The notes below the pieces were generated by a model. That model saw nothing but the letters and a program-made list of their open reading frames with translations. It made no database searches and was not told the origin of the DNA. Made by a program: the position numbers and the translations under genes. Of a stretch of DNA of 64,000 nt, positions 20,334 to 32,059 are shown in pieces; positions within the stretch are counted from its first letter, which is position 1; each line of letters opens with the position of its first letter. The stretch spans positions 248,001 through 312,000 of the forward strand of contig JAVXUO010001173.1 of the NCBI GenBank assembly GCA_033065855.1, written 5' to 3'. The DNA is from Escallonia rubra. Its lineage: Eukaryota; Streptophyta; Magnoliopsida; Escalloniales; Escalloniaceae.

Positions 20334-21490
20334 TGGTGTTAGCTGAGCGGTTGGAGAAGCTGCTTTCAGAGAGCTAACCCCATTTCTTCTTCCTTGTCTA
20401 CCTGGATTTCTTTGTTTTCCTTTCTTCATTCTCACCCAAGTTCAGAAATCAAGCATGGTTGATCACTCATCCAATAATGATTGAACTTGACTCGTCTAGT
20501 TTCGAGTATGTTTTGAACAAGGCTAAGCCCCGAGTTGCTTGCTTCGCTTCACACCACGTCCACGCTTGATTTGGTCAGATCAAGGATCGGTCTCTATGAG
20601 CATTCAGACAAGCATATAAACTGACGATCACAAGCTAACTTTGATTACAGATCAGTCTCTAAGCTTACTGTAGAACTGTAGTCGAATATCGAAGAATGAT
20701 GTAACTAAATCGATCGTTGGTTATGAGGAAAACCGAGTTCCTTGTTTTTTATGACACCACTTGAGTAGAACATGACAATTTAGGCCTATTCGTTTATCAT
20801 TATAATTTTTAATTCATATTTTATATTTTCATTATTTTTGTACGTAGTTAGTAAAAATAGTTGTGTACTTTTATTATTTTGAAAAGCTTCTCGTAACAAT
20901 TTTTTTTTTTTTTCTGAAAATGGGTGAGAGGCGTCCAGAAAAAAAGGTGAAAACACCTTATAGGCACCTTTTTTTTTTTCCCCGTATGGTTTAAGTTAAA
21001 TTTTTTTCAGAGTAAAAATAAAAAATGGTAAAAAATGGTATATACACAATTGTTTTTTTGACAAAAACAATTGACAAGAAAAAAGCCGGTGATTATTAAA
21101 AGCTTTTTGGGTTATTTTCATGTAGAAGAACAACGTGAGAAATAATCGAAAGCGGACCGCCACCAAACATGAGCGACCGAACAGACGGCCCAATCTATCG
21201 GAACGACGAGTAAAAACCGGAGAAATGCGCGGGCCAGCCGCGTAGGCCCCACTCCTTGTCCTAGCTGTGTCCCATTCTATCATTCCCCATGTGCACACAC
21301 TCACCTTCTCTCTTTCACACACACACACACACACACAGAGTCCCTTTAACTTTCACATTCAAGCTTTCAAAAGCAAAAGCGAAAAACACAAAAAAGAAAA
21401 ATTCGTTCTACTCTTAAGGACTAAAATTTCACTCCCTCCCTCTCTCTCTCTCTACAAATCTGGAGAGAGAAGCACAGGAGTGATCCGATA
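20334..21490 (+). promoter_or_regulatory. PERK-1 upstream region and 5' leader
   Basis: Homologous to 50,395-51,506 upstream of the broken PERK copy, with the same order of blocks. Near the gene it holds a CA microsatellite (about 21,318-21,339) and a CT-rich leader (about 21,430-21,455) ending 'gagagagaagcacaggagtg' before the ATG. Pyrimidine-rich leaders are common in plant 5' UTRs. I cannot place a TATA box with confidence. Confidence 0.5.
20385..20560 (+). pseudogene. possible exon relic upstream of PERK-1 (low confidence)
   Basis: An ATG-led segment here and at 50,516-50,602 encodes 'EDVIELDSSSFEYAL' in the unit B copy. A hydrophobic run lies upstream in the same frame. The pattern loosely resembles the start of a thioredoxin-like or PDI domain, but the Cys-x-x-Cys region is absent. 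In this copy the frame is broken. It may be chance. Confidence 0.2.
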
Positions 21491-24400
21491 ATGTCGTCTC
21501 CGACGCCGGCAGCTCCGGCGCCGACCACCACCCCGCCGCCGTCCACCAACTCCACTTCGCCGCCGCCCGCCGCATCACCGCCGCCGTCACCCGCGGCCCC
21601 GCCGCCGTCCACTCCCACTCCACCCACTTCGTCTCCGCCGCCCGCCTCCTCCTCTCCCCCTCCTCCGGTGCCCCCATCCTCCTCCCCTCCCCCGCCGGTG
21701 ACTCCTTCCCCGACCACCTCTCCGCCGCCGCCGCCGTCACCCATCAACTCGTCGCCGCCCACTCCGTCCACACCCTCGTCCCCGCCGCCGCCCACTCCTC
21801 CGGGAGTGACACGCAGTCCGCCGCCTCCGTCGGGAACGACGAGATCTTCTCCTCCTCCGCCGTCGTCGCCGCGGGGGGCGTCGCCGCCTTCGAGTTCATC
21901 GGGCGTGTCGACTGGGCTGGTGGTGGGGATCGCAATTGGGGGTGTTTTGATTCTTGCACTTATCAGTATTTTGTTCTTGTGCTGTAAAAAGAAGAGGAGG
22001 AGAGACCAGGGGCCTGCTGGGTACTATGTGCCACCTCCACCTGGGCCTAAAGGTGAAAACTTTCGTGTAACTTATTTTCTTGAATGCCTAATATGCTGAA
22101 TGTTTTATTCATTTTGGGTTTTGTGGGTTTTGAAGAGAGTGTAACTAGTTCTAATTGGGTTTGCAGGGTTAGGGTGTAGTTGGAAATGTGTTATTTTCTT
22201 GTTTTGTCCATTGGGAATTTAGTTCTATATCGGGTTCAGGTTGTGCTTTAAAAATGCATGTTGATTGATTGGGAAGTTGAAGTTCTTCTTTAGTTCATAG
22301 ATGAGTTCAGTTTTGGAATTGTCTTGGTTGACATTGAAATGAAAGTTTTAGGCTTTTTCCTTATGGATCATTGATGAGTTAGGCATGCTATATTTGATCA
22401 ACTAGGCATGATACGTTTGACACAGCCTAACATGTCAATCATGATATGAAGCTTGTTAGGGAAAGAAATTGAAGCGTCGCTACTCCTGTCAGTGGTGCTG
22501 GCTTTAGGCTTTAGGTTTCTCGAGGTTCTTGTGGAGTCTATTTGATTTCAAGTTTTAAGTCTTCATTATGGTAACAACTACAAAAATGCTTATGACCACA
22601 AGTAGCAAAAGAGAACTGGTTGGCAGTTTTTTCTGGTATTTGCTACTACCCTTTGTTTTTCAATCTGGTCATGGAATCCAAATTTCCAATTCTATTGTGC
22701 CTCGAAATATCCAGTTTATTTCAACTCGGTATTATAGCAACGGGATGAATGATTCCTTACTATAGGAACATGTCTCTTGTCCACTTTGATTCCTCTCTCA
22801 TCTTTGGTGTCTTGTTCTTATCCAGATGACCCTTACGGTGGACAACCACAGCAGTGGCAACATAATGCCCCACCACCTGGACAACATGTCATCACGATGC
22901 CACCAAAACCCTCTCCTCCACCGGCAGCAGTATCGAGGCCGCCACATTCACCTGTACGAGCTCCTTCACCTCAGCCCCCTCCGCCGCCGCCTTTCATGAG
23001 CAGCAGTGGAGGTTCTGGGTCCAATTATTCTGGTGGTTCAAACCCATTTCCACCACCATCCCCTGGGATGGCCTTAGGGTTCTCAAAGAGCACGTTCAGT
23101 TATGAGGAATTGGCAATGGCAACAGATGGTTTCTCCGATGCGAATCTCCTTGGACAAGGTGGTTTTGGGTTTGTGCACAGAGGAGTCCTTCCAAATGGGA
23201 AAGAGGTTGCAGTTAAGCAGCTGAAAGCTGGCAGTGGGCAGGGGGAGCGCGAATTTCAGGCAGAGATTGAGATTATTAGCCGAGTGCACCACAAACATCT
23301 TGTTTCACTAGTAGGGTACTGCATGACTGGATCCCAAAGACTTCTTGTCTATGAGTTTGTCCCTAACAACACGTTGGAGTTCCACTTACATGGTAAGTTT
23401 GTACTAGCAGCAACAGTATTAAGATAAGCAGTGAATTTTGCTGAAGAAGATTTGTCACAACTTTGTCCATTTTCCTTTCCCAGTTAATTTTACTTGTTTA
23501 TGGCAAAGCACAAAGGTTTGGAGGGATTTGATTCTGTCAGTAATACATGATGCTTATTCCCTCTCAGTGTCACAACTTCTTGTTTGATGTTAGTCAATAG
23601 TCAACATTGATATTAGTTAGCAGTAGTGTCCTGAGCTCACCATGTTTAAAAAATGCTTTATCTTAGTATCTGTTATAGAAATGCTTCTGTTGCAAGAATT
23701 TAAAAGAAAATCACTAATTTCAGAAAAGGGGAGACCTACAATGGACTGGTCTACAAGACTGCGAATTGCTCTAGGCTCTGCGAAAGGACTGGCATATATA
23801 CACGAGGACTGTAAGTTTCTTCTCACATGCATTTCATATAGAAAAGCAACTGACAGGTGCTAATCTGGTGGAAATTGGAATCACTATGTCTTAACTTCAG
23901 TAAATTTCTACTTTCAGGCCATCCTAAAATCATACATCGTGATATAAAGGCATCTAATATACTTCTGGATTTCAACTTTGAGGCGAAGGTAGGATTCTCT
24001 TTGGTATATCGCCGTGGGTTACATTGTACCGTGTAATAAGTATATCACATAGGCCTAGTGCCAATATGGGCTTGGATTTCACTGCCTTGGACTCATAAAT
24101 GGTAGATATCTTCATATGCTATTAGTGATGATTACTGCTATTCAATCAGTCCTAGTTACAAGAGTGGCATGAAATATTTTATATCATTTTTACAAAAAAA
24201 CTTGCTCAACTAATTGGTTGGAAGTTTAAGATTCTTCTTGATTTGTGCGTCTAATACGATTATTAACATAGAGAATTGGCTCAGGTTGCAGATTTTGGAC
24301 TTGCAAAGTTTACTTCTGATGTCGCTACACATATCTCGACCCGGGTGATGGGAACTTTTGGGTATGAATTGTTCTCATTATGTTGTATGTCACTATGTAT

Positions 24401-25824
24401 TCTAGTTTTGACTGGTGATATCCGAGGTATGAGCTGGATCAATTTCATTGTTTTTTCTGTCTTTTTTCTAGGAATTCCAGCATAACTTGAACAAGTGATT
24501 TTATTTAATTCTCATTGCACGTTTTAGTGGAAATTCTGGTCACAAGTCCCATTTTTACAGTTTCCTACTTTAGCTATAGCTTGTACTAGTTATCACTTCG
24601 TGCTCCGTTTTCCTTCTCAGTGCCGAGTTCCAAAGGACCTTTGCAGAATTCTCCTCATTCCTAATATTATCATCACTATGAGCATATCAGTTTGAATCGA
24701 ATGCCATCAAGTTCTCACATGCTTACCACCTATAGGTACCTGGCTCCAGAATATGCTGCTTCTGGGCAACTTACAGAGAAGTCCGATGTGTTCTCCTTTG
24801 GGGTCATGCTTCTCGAGATGATCACTGGACGCCGACCTTATGATAAACTTCAAACTTTCATGGATGACAGTTTGGTAGACTGGGTGAGTAGGAAATCACT
24901 TGGACGAATTCTATGTTTGTCTAGATTACATGTTTTGAATGCCTATAAATTGTTGTGATCAGATCATCTGCAAATTATTACAATGTTCTTTTTGCTTCGG
25001 CGTTCTTCTTTGTTATGTTTGTGGGCATTTTGAAGGCTGATTTTCTTTTTGTGGTTGCGGGTAGGAAGCTTTATTTATTTTCCTTCTCACATGCATGAGA
25101 CCTGGAAGTTGGTCATTAATACTCGAAAGGTTTCTGATTTACAGGCAAGGCCTTTGCTCACGCGAGCCTTGGAAGAGGGAAACTTTGACACACTTGTCGA
25201 TCGAAGGTTGCGGAATGAGTACAACCAAAATGAGATGGCTCGCATGGTTGCTTGTGCTGCTGCTTGTGTGCGGCATTCATCACGGCGCCGTCCACGAATG
25301 AGCCAGGTATGTGGACTGGCATTTTATCTTGAACGCTTTTGTGCATTTAGCCAAGTTAGGCGTTCAACTACATCTTATTCATATTGATTGAGGGACCAGT
25401 GCAATTAGCTTCAAAGCATGGTGAAACTTAGATCGTGTTCGGTTTGGTCTGATGGCTAGAAGCAAGGTACTTCAATTTTTTCTATCTTAATTAACCCGTG
25501 GAAGTTATGCAGGTGGTCCGGGCCTTGGAAGGAGATGTTTCCCTTTCTGATCTAAACGAAGGAATAAAGCCTGGACACAGCACGGTATATAGTTCTCATG
25601 GAAGTTCAGACTATGACACCGCCCAGCACAAGGAGGACCTGAAGAAATTCAGGAAGATGGCATTAGAAAGCCAGGAGTACGCGAGCAGTGAGTACAGTCG
25701 GCCGACCAGTGAATATGGGTTAAATCCGTCAGGCTCAAGCAGTGAAGGCCAACAAACTGGAGAAATGCAGATGGGAAGGATGAAAAAGGACAGCCGAGGT
25801 TTCAGTGGAAGCTCCATATCCTGA
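21491..25824 (+). CDS. PERK: PERK-1: proline-rich receptor-like protein kinase
   Basis: Eight exons: 21,491-22,052; 22,826-23,392; 23,724-23,810; 23,918-23,988; 24,285-24,361; 24,736-24,883; 25,145-25,306; 25,513-25,824. All junctions are GT-AG, and the joined frame is open for 661 aa, normal for PERKs. Residues about 1-138 are an extensin-like Ser/Pro/Thr-rich extracellular region with no classical signal peptide, as is usual for PERKs. A membrane helix spans about 142-163, followed by the basic stop-transfer KKKRRR. A second proline-rich linker precedes the kinase domain, which starts around 278 ('FSYEEL'). Catalytic motifs are complete: 'GQGGFG', 'VAVKQL' (Lys), '[10 protein letters not shown]', 'DFG' and 'APEY'. 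The role is plasma-membrane sensing linked to the cell wall, with Ser/Thr phosphorylation inside the cell. The ligand is unknown. Confidence 0.97.
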
Positions 25825-27514
25825 TGCCCCTTTTAGTCTGTAAAAATCCCTACCCGCTAACTTCTTTAACATATATGCTTCAGCAATTGTGAGATTGGCA
25901 TGTTTTGCTTGATTTAACATATACATATACATTTCCCTTTTCCTTTTCAAAATTGGGTTGTCCCCCCATTGTATTTATTATGGTTTATTCAACAATACAA
26001 AAGGTATACTGTGTCAATTCTTTTATTGAAATCCTCAGTGTTTTGGGTCTGAGTTGGTTGTTTACAGCTGTTGAGACTTTTGCTTTAACTTGTTGCATGT
26101 GCTATCTTCTTGAATTGGAATTTGACAGATGGATTGGTTTCTGTTCAAGTGTAGATGTCAAAGTCTTTGATCTTACGTTTTGTGTTTGTGTATTCAGACT
26201 TCCAGAAAGCTTTGCTGACATTCCAGCCTATATTTGCTGATAGTGATCCTTTCTCTGGAGTTCTCCATCTCCCTTTATTTAATAGGTTTTGTTGGTCACT
26301 TATTGAGTGCTTTTGATTCAAGGTGGCACCATATATGCCTTCTAAAGTGCGCAATTCTTTTTGTGAGATGCAATGAACCATTGCATCGAAGGGACGTTGC
26401 ACTTGAAGGATCTTCAAATGTTGGTTTCCTGTTATATTTGTTTTTTGAAATTTTTTGGCTGCTACTCAAATTATAAGAAGATAGTTATAATTCTTGTATA
26501 GCGACAATTAATTATTGTTAAATGTTTTTAGTGACTTTTATTAAGTGATTTTAAAACAGTGCTGTTTAGAATTGCCGCTGAAAGTGTCAGTAGAAATGTG
26601 TTAAATACATTTACCGACTATTAATTACTGTTATACATGAGTCGTATCTATTTCCCATAAATAAGGTAACAATCAAAGTTTTTTTTTTACCAGCGTCACT
26701 TTTTCTAAATACAATACAATGACAAGCTGAGCCATTTGTTTTCTATGCACTCAATAGTTTCTATTTAAGCGAGAAGAATCTAAAGATAGCGATGACAATT
26801 GGCTATTACAATTTTTATTATTATGCCGAGAACTCTCCATGTAAGAACTTCCTCTGTGATTATGCAGTCCTTTGGTACAAGTTGGTATGTGGTCTCCTTG
26901 ATATTGGTCGTTGACATGCCTAAGAAATCCTACAGACCAGCTGTAAGGCACGCCAGCACAACCTGATGATTGATGCACATGGCTTTGTCCATCCTCTTGT
27001 GCTAGTGTCTGGGCAAAAAAAGGAGTTGGGGCACTTCGCGCGTACAAGTCATATTAGTTCATACGGACGAAGATGCCCACCGAAAAGTTTTTGGATTGCT
27101 TAAAGAGGATGTCGTATTGGTCATTTTGTACGTTAACAAATAAAAAGAGAAGTGATATGTGAACTCCACTTTCAACGCTTAAGGTCTTGAAAGTGTTGCT
27201 ATTTTGTCACTTAAGCGACAAAACAGAGCTCAAATAAAAGAATTGATATTTGAGATCTAATTTTTAAGGATTTGATCGCTATTTTCAACTTGTTCCAATG
27301 TATTCTGGTCGCACCCCAGGGCCCACTAGGGGTCCCGTTTTGTGCAACACGTCATGTGTTCAACGGTCAAATTTTCAAATGCTTTCAACGGGTCAAAATG
27401 CATCTTTCATCGAACATTTACGACAATTCATGACAAACATATTTTTGTCGCCAAAGTAGCGACGTTAGCGGCACCAACACTTCAAAAGCATGCAAGTGAG
27501 CACCGTTGCCTCGA
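25825..27514. other. PERK-1 3' UTR and gene-free DNA
   Basis: The first few hundred bases after the TGA at 25,824 are a likely 3' UTR, rich in T and A. Beyond that no exon with splice sites, RNA gene or intact repeat was recognised. From about 27,300 the base composition rises in GC toward the minisatellites that follow. Confidence 0.4.
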
Positions 27515-27705
27515 GAGCTCGGCCACCTCCCTCAAGAGGGGGGGGGGGGGGTCGGCCACCTCCTTAAAGAAGGGTCAGCCACCTCCTTGAAAGGGGGTCA
27601 GCCACCTCCTTAAAAGAAGGGGTCGGCCACCTCCTTCAAACCCGGCCACCCTCTTTAAGAAGGGGTCGGCCACCCTCTTTAAAGGGGGGGTCGGCCGCTC
27701 TTGTC
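27515..27705. repeat. GC-rich minisatellite, about 30-bp unit
   Basis: Six or seven imperfect copies of 'gtcggccacctcctt' followed by an A/G-rich spacer of variable length, some with G-runs of up to about 14. Units vary in length, so it is not a clean coding repeat. Confidence 0.8.
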
Positions 27706-27984
27706 TTGGGGAGGTTGCAGGCATCTATTTTTGCATCTCATTCAAATGCACTCTTTACAGTGCTCACTCACCACCAGTGGCCGCATGACGCTCGTTGTCG
27801 CCTGCGAGCCATCGCCGCAATAACCGTCACTCGAGGCCGCGCACTGTCATCTCCGTGCCGTCTCCGCGACGACTGTCGCCCGCACTCTGTCTCCAACACG
27901 CCGCCGCGCCCATGCGCCACGATCATATTACATGCTTCCGGGGGGCTCTGCTCGTAGTGCTCCGGCACGAGGACCCTTCGCAGC

Positions 27985-28128
27985 GGGATGAGCTCGTTAC
28001 CACAAATCCATCGCTACCACGGGATGGGCTCGTTACCACAAAGCCATCGCCGCCGCGGGATGGGCTCGTTACCACAAAGCCATCGCCGCCGCGGGATGGG
28101 CTCGTTACCACAAAGCTATCGCCGCCTG
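27985..28128. repeat. 36-bp minisatellite, four copies
   Basis: Units start at 27,985, 28,021, 28,057 and 28,093, each beginning 'gggatg(a/g)gctcgttacca'. Because 36 is a multiple of three, both strands stay open here: a 177-aa frame on plus and a 156-aa frame on minus. Units two and three are nearly identical, so the expansion is recent. Confidence 0.9.
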
Positions 28129-28489
28129 GGGTGACTTGCATGACACTAGGTACTGAGCTGGGACCATGTCCACTCACGTTATCGGTGATCGTCGGTGCCC
28201 CCAGGACGATGACACCAGGGTCACTCCGGGATGGGAGCAGGTCATTGGAGGGCATCACGCGTAGTCCGCTTGGCAGCTGGTCACAGGGGCAACCCTCACC
28301 GCTGTCAGGTTCTCTACGCGTCTCTTGACGCACCTTGTGGGATTCAGTGAGCGCTTGGATCGATGGCTGGGGTAACGGGCTTCCTCTGATCATGCTATCA
28401 TGGGATGTTCAGTCTTCTCAGACAGGTAGAGAGATGCTGTGTGAGGCAAGGCAGCACGAATTCGAGGACCGATAGTCCAACGGAGGACC

Positions 28490-28960
28490 GATATTTTAGG
28501 ACCCCTGGTAACGTGTCACACCCAGGGGATGACACGTGTCAGCTGATAACACAAGCACACTTTTCCTTATAAATAGGGGACTTTGGGACTCATTTAAGGG
28601 ATTCTCTCTCATTTTGACATTTTCACTTTCTCTCTCTAAAAACTCATTTTCTCTGGAATTCTAAAGAGAGAAATATATTTGGACTTCTGACATCGGACCC
28701 CTGACGCTATACCCCTGACTTGGACCCTAGCTTGGATAGTCGACTGCCGGCCCTGTTCGTCGTCGCCTTGTCTGCGCAGCACTGCCAGCCCTTGCGGCCT
28801 GTCTGAGGAGCCTTGCTCTCTGCCTTTACTCCGCCCTCACTGTCTCTCACTTTACATACTTGGAAGTTGACTTGGACTGCAGCTTTTGTGGCACCTCAAC
28901 GTAGGTATGAACCCACTTTCCTTGGCATCACAACTCTAAAGACTTCATAGTGCCACTATA
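28490..28960 (+). promoter_or_regulatory. LTR-like promoter region (decayed retroelement?)
   Basis: 'acacgtgtca' is followed by 'ttccttataaatagggga' (TATA-type box near 28,566) and then a CT-rich, leader-like stretch. This resembles the promoter part of a plant LTR, and the neighbouring minisatellites also fit a retroelement. I found no matching second LTR, primer site or coding motif, so the identity is open. Confidence 0.35.
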
Positions 28961-29699
28961 TAGCCACTTTAAAACAAAAATAGAGATGAATAATTAAAAC
29001 GGAGCTTAGATATCAATTATAGAATTTTATCATTTGATATTCGATACCTACCTTAAAAGTAATTCGAGACTTTGCAACTGAGTGCTACGCATGTAAGGAA
29101 ATGAGTGATAATCGGCGTTAATCCTTTGATAGCAGTTCACTTGGTATGAGTGACCTTCATGTCAATTCAGATTAGGTTGCTATGGGTCCAGGCCAAAAAA
29201 AGAAAAGGGTAACCATTCCATCTATTTCTTTAATACTTACTTCAGTTCGTCAGATTATAACTATCGCTAAAAGACTTGTTCAGCTATTTCAAAATTATAT
29301 TTAAAATAATAACTAACTAAGATATTAAAAAAAAAATAAAAAAAATGGTAACCAAACAAAGCAAGTGGAATGATCGTTGGGGGAAAATGACATTACATTT
29401 AAGAATAATATATTTAAAGAAACAAACAAAATCCTACTTTTTTTAATTCTAATTCATTTTTTATCCGACTAAAATGAGATTTTCGAAATAAGGAATAAAC
29501 CAAACAAACTAGAATCATGGATAAATCCAAGCGACCTTTTACTAAAATTATCTCAAAATTAAATTAGTTTTGGCAATTATAATCATTTCTCTAAAAAATA
29601 TCTCTAGTAATTTCCTTTGTGGGCCCAAATGTCAACCTGCCAATGTGGTTTTGCCTTGTTGTCCTTTTGACCAAAAAGTCAGTTTGACAAAAAATAAAA
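28961..29699. other. gene-free AT-rich stretch
   Basis: No ORF, repeat or RNA gene is recognisable. It leads into the Rab7 upstream region. Confidence 0.4.
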
Positions 29700-29946
29700 T
29701 AAAATAAAATAAGAAATAAAAGAGGCGGTAACCTGTTACTGTCAGAAATTAGTTAAGACTGGTAGTTGATCTCTCTGCTTGTTTTTTCTCAAAGAATCTC
29801 CCTCCTGTATATTCCCCATAATTCACATTACCCAAAATTAAAAAAATTTAAAATTCAGTAAAACACCCATTTTTCTTCAATTCGATTTTCTCACAAACCC
29901 TAGATCCCGAATTCCTCAATTCCCAAATCTCACATCTCTGATTATC
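29700..29946 (+). promoter_or_regulatory. Rab7 upstream region and 5' leader
   Basis: This includes a pyrimidine-rich stretch and 'aaaccctaga' (telo-box-like, common near translation-related and housekeeping genes) about 45 bp before the ATG. The ATG context is 'tatcatggcg'. Confidence 0.5.
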
Positions 29947-29982
29947 ATGGCGTCTCGTCGTCGTATGCTCCTCAAGGTCATC

Positions 29983-30501
29983 TGTTGTGCCTGCCAAGGT
30001 GCGAGCTCCAATTAAGATTTGGATCAAGTGCCGGCCGGTGATGGCAGAGTCTACCACAGAAGTTCCACAATCAGGGAAGGCATCAACGGTTGCGATTTGA
30101 AGATGAAAGCGCGCAACAAGTGAACGGTGGAAGATCAAGCGCATGTGGCATGCCACGTCACAGCACAAGGCTTAGTTAGCAGCTTAGGTGTCTAAATAAA
30201 GCCAGTTGTCTTATTTCAGTTGGCTTATTAGTTAACAATAAAATTGATTCGTGGACCATTCACTAATGGGCAGGTGTTCCCTGCGTTGGAACCGAAATCT
30301 GTTTAAAATTCTGTTTGTTGAGAGTTTGTTAGGAAAAAGAGATAAGGTGGGTATAATAGAGACAGGGAGGTTGGGTGTAATGCATGAAATCCATTCAGTT
30401 AATGAAAAATTCTCTTCTTCCTCTATAATTCTTCTTCTTCTCTGCTGGTTTTCTTCTACCTCCATGAGAAATCGACTGTAGCAACTCCTGCATTTGCTAC
30501 A
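29983..30501 (+). repeat. Ty3 5' LTR
   Basis: Starts 'tgttgtgcctgcc' and ends 'catttgctaca'. By eye it differs from the 3' LTR at about 19 of 519 positions, mostly transitions, with no indels. It is followed by 'tggtatctcagagcc', the initiator-Met tRNA primer site with one extra T. Confidence 0.95.
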
Positions 30502-30536
30502 TTTGGTATCTCAGAGCCAGCTTCTCTTACTCTACA

Positions 30537-31954
30537 ATGCCGAGATCTTCGAAATCATCAGTGCTGGAAACGGATTCTCTCGGTCCACTAGACAGGCTGG
30601 AAAGACGATTCGAGACATATGACCTGCGATTTAGGTCATTGGAAGCAACCCTAGGAGATTTGCAGAAGAACTATTCAAGCTGGAAATGCTATCTACTGTT
30701 ACTCAGATCAATGCTCGATTGGAAGCCCTCTTAAAATCCAAGCCACCAGCTGATGCTGGTACCAGCAAAGGTATTCATACTCCTCCTCTTCTTGTAAACA
30801 ACCAAAACAGTTTAGTAACCTTTGGGAACGCAGAATCAAAACACCAACAGTTCGATACCAAAAACCCCAAAACTGACCTTTCCAAGGTTTAATGGTGATA
30901 ACCCACGAGGTTGGGTTAGAAAGTGTGAGCAATTCTTTGAGTTTTGCCCCATGAGGAGTTTAAAGTCGCCTATGCTTCAGTTCATTTTGAGGACCAAGTA
31001 GAGTATTGGTACTCCACTTACATTAAGCCTTTGGGAAAAGTGACATGGACTAAATTTGTGCAAGATTTGTATGCACGATTTTTGAATGTGAGCAGAGATA
31101 GTGCAATTGGGGAATTCAACTAAGTCAGGCAAACTGCATCAGTAAGTGAGTACTGTAATTAATTTGAGGAGTTGAGGGCTCAGGTGGTAGAAGAATTTAG
31201 AGCCCTGATTGAAGGCTATTTCATCAAGAGCTTCATTGGGGGGTTGAAACCATAAATTAAGAGTCGTGCGGAGCAATTTGAAGTTATGACTCTTACTAAG
31301 GCCATCCATGTTGCCAGGAAAGAGGAAGTAGCCATATCCAATTTATTTCCTCAAGTTAAAGCACTTCAACCATCTCATTCCAGCCAATCTAAGCCTAATA
31401 ATTCACCCTACAGCAAGACTCTAGCTCAGCCTATTACCAACTCACATGCTCTATCTAGACCACTTTTAAACAGCCTTTCCTTAGGCCCTAATGCAAAAGG
31501 GGTTTTACCAACTCCCACCAACCTACCTGTTAGAACACCCTTGCCTATTAAACACTTGACCCATGAAGAACACCAACACAACAGAAAGCAAGGATTGTGC
31601 TACTGGTGTGATGGTAAATTCACTCATGGGCATCAAAAGGTGTGCCCGAAAAGATCAATTGCCATGTTGATAGCTGACCATGTACCAGATGATGTGGAAT
31701 GGGTACAAGAGACTGAACATGAAGCTGGAATTGATGTTGCCACAGTGGTTGAGCCCACTGAGATAAGCATACAAGCTTTGGCTGGTAATTCTAGCCATAC
31801 CACCATGCGAGTTCAGGGTTGGGTGAATAAAAAACCATTCTCAATATTAGTTGATACTGGATCAACTGATAATTTTTTGGACCCTAAGTCAGCTGAGAGA
31901 CTGGGTTGCCAGTTGACACCTATATCACCCCTCACAGTAGCTGTGGTGAATTGA
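30537..31954 (+). pseudogene. Ty3 gag and protease, frameshifted
   Basis: The gag start (30,537) and an Arg/Leu-rich coiled segment are readable. The frame then shifts near 30,670-30,690, and further gag ('GDNPRGW') lies in another frame near 30,890. From 31,286 an open frame carries a gag end with a zinc-knuckle-like 'CYWCDGKFTHGH' and then the aspartic protease 'ILVDTGSTDNF'. The frame stops at 31,952-31,954. Gag builds the particle and protease cleaves the polyprotein. At least two frameshifts and a stop prevent a normal product. Confidence 0.85.
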
Positions 31955-32059
31955 GCAAGGATTCAAAGTACAACAGTTTGTTTTGGATTTGAATGGACTA
32001 TAGGGAAACAATTATTCTCCACTGATGTTAAAATCTTGCCATTATGAGGATGTGACTAT

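Larger units (their letters stand above)
4605..25824. repeat. segmental duplication unit A
   Basis: This block is collinear with 36,160-64,000. Anchors include 5210-5460 with 36,420-36,680, 6360-7350 with 43,435-45,060, 13,490-13,640 with 45,077-45,430, the blocks around 17,000-20,340 with 45,440-50,400, and the PERK gene itself. Divergence is clear (many substitutions and indels), so the duplication is not recent. The right limit cannot be set because the matching end of unit B lies outside the window. Confidence 0.85.

Noticed and set aside
21421..21795. Minus-strand ORFs of 124 and 103 aa, very rich in Gly/Glu or Ala
   Set aside because: They are antisense shadows of the proline-codon-rich PERK exon 1 and have no independent support.
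25905..26476. ORFs of 111, 90 and 80 aa downstream of PERK-1
   Set aside because: Low-complexity hydrophobic translations of T-rich 3' flank, overlapping on both strands, with no splice or motif support.
27985..28128. Regular repeat resembling a CRISPR array
   Set aside because: The copies are contiguous with no unique spacers, and this is a plant nuclear region; it is a minisatellite.
27706..28393. Plus-strand 177-aa and minus-strand 156-aa ORFs with a 12-residue repeat
   Set aside because: Openness follows from a 36-bp repeat in GC-rich DNA. Both strands are open and neither shows a domain or splice context.
30232..30481. ORFs on both strands of about 76 aa, repeated at 35,397-35,646
   Set aside because: They lie inside the two LTRs of the Ty3 element and are duplicated only because the LTR is.
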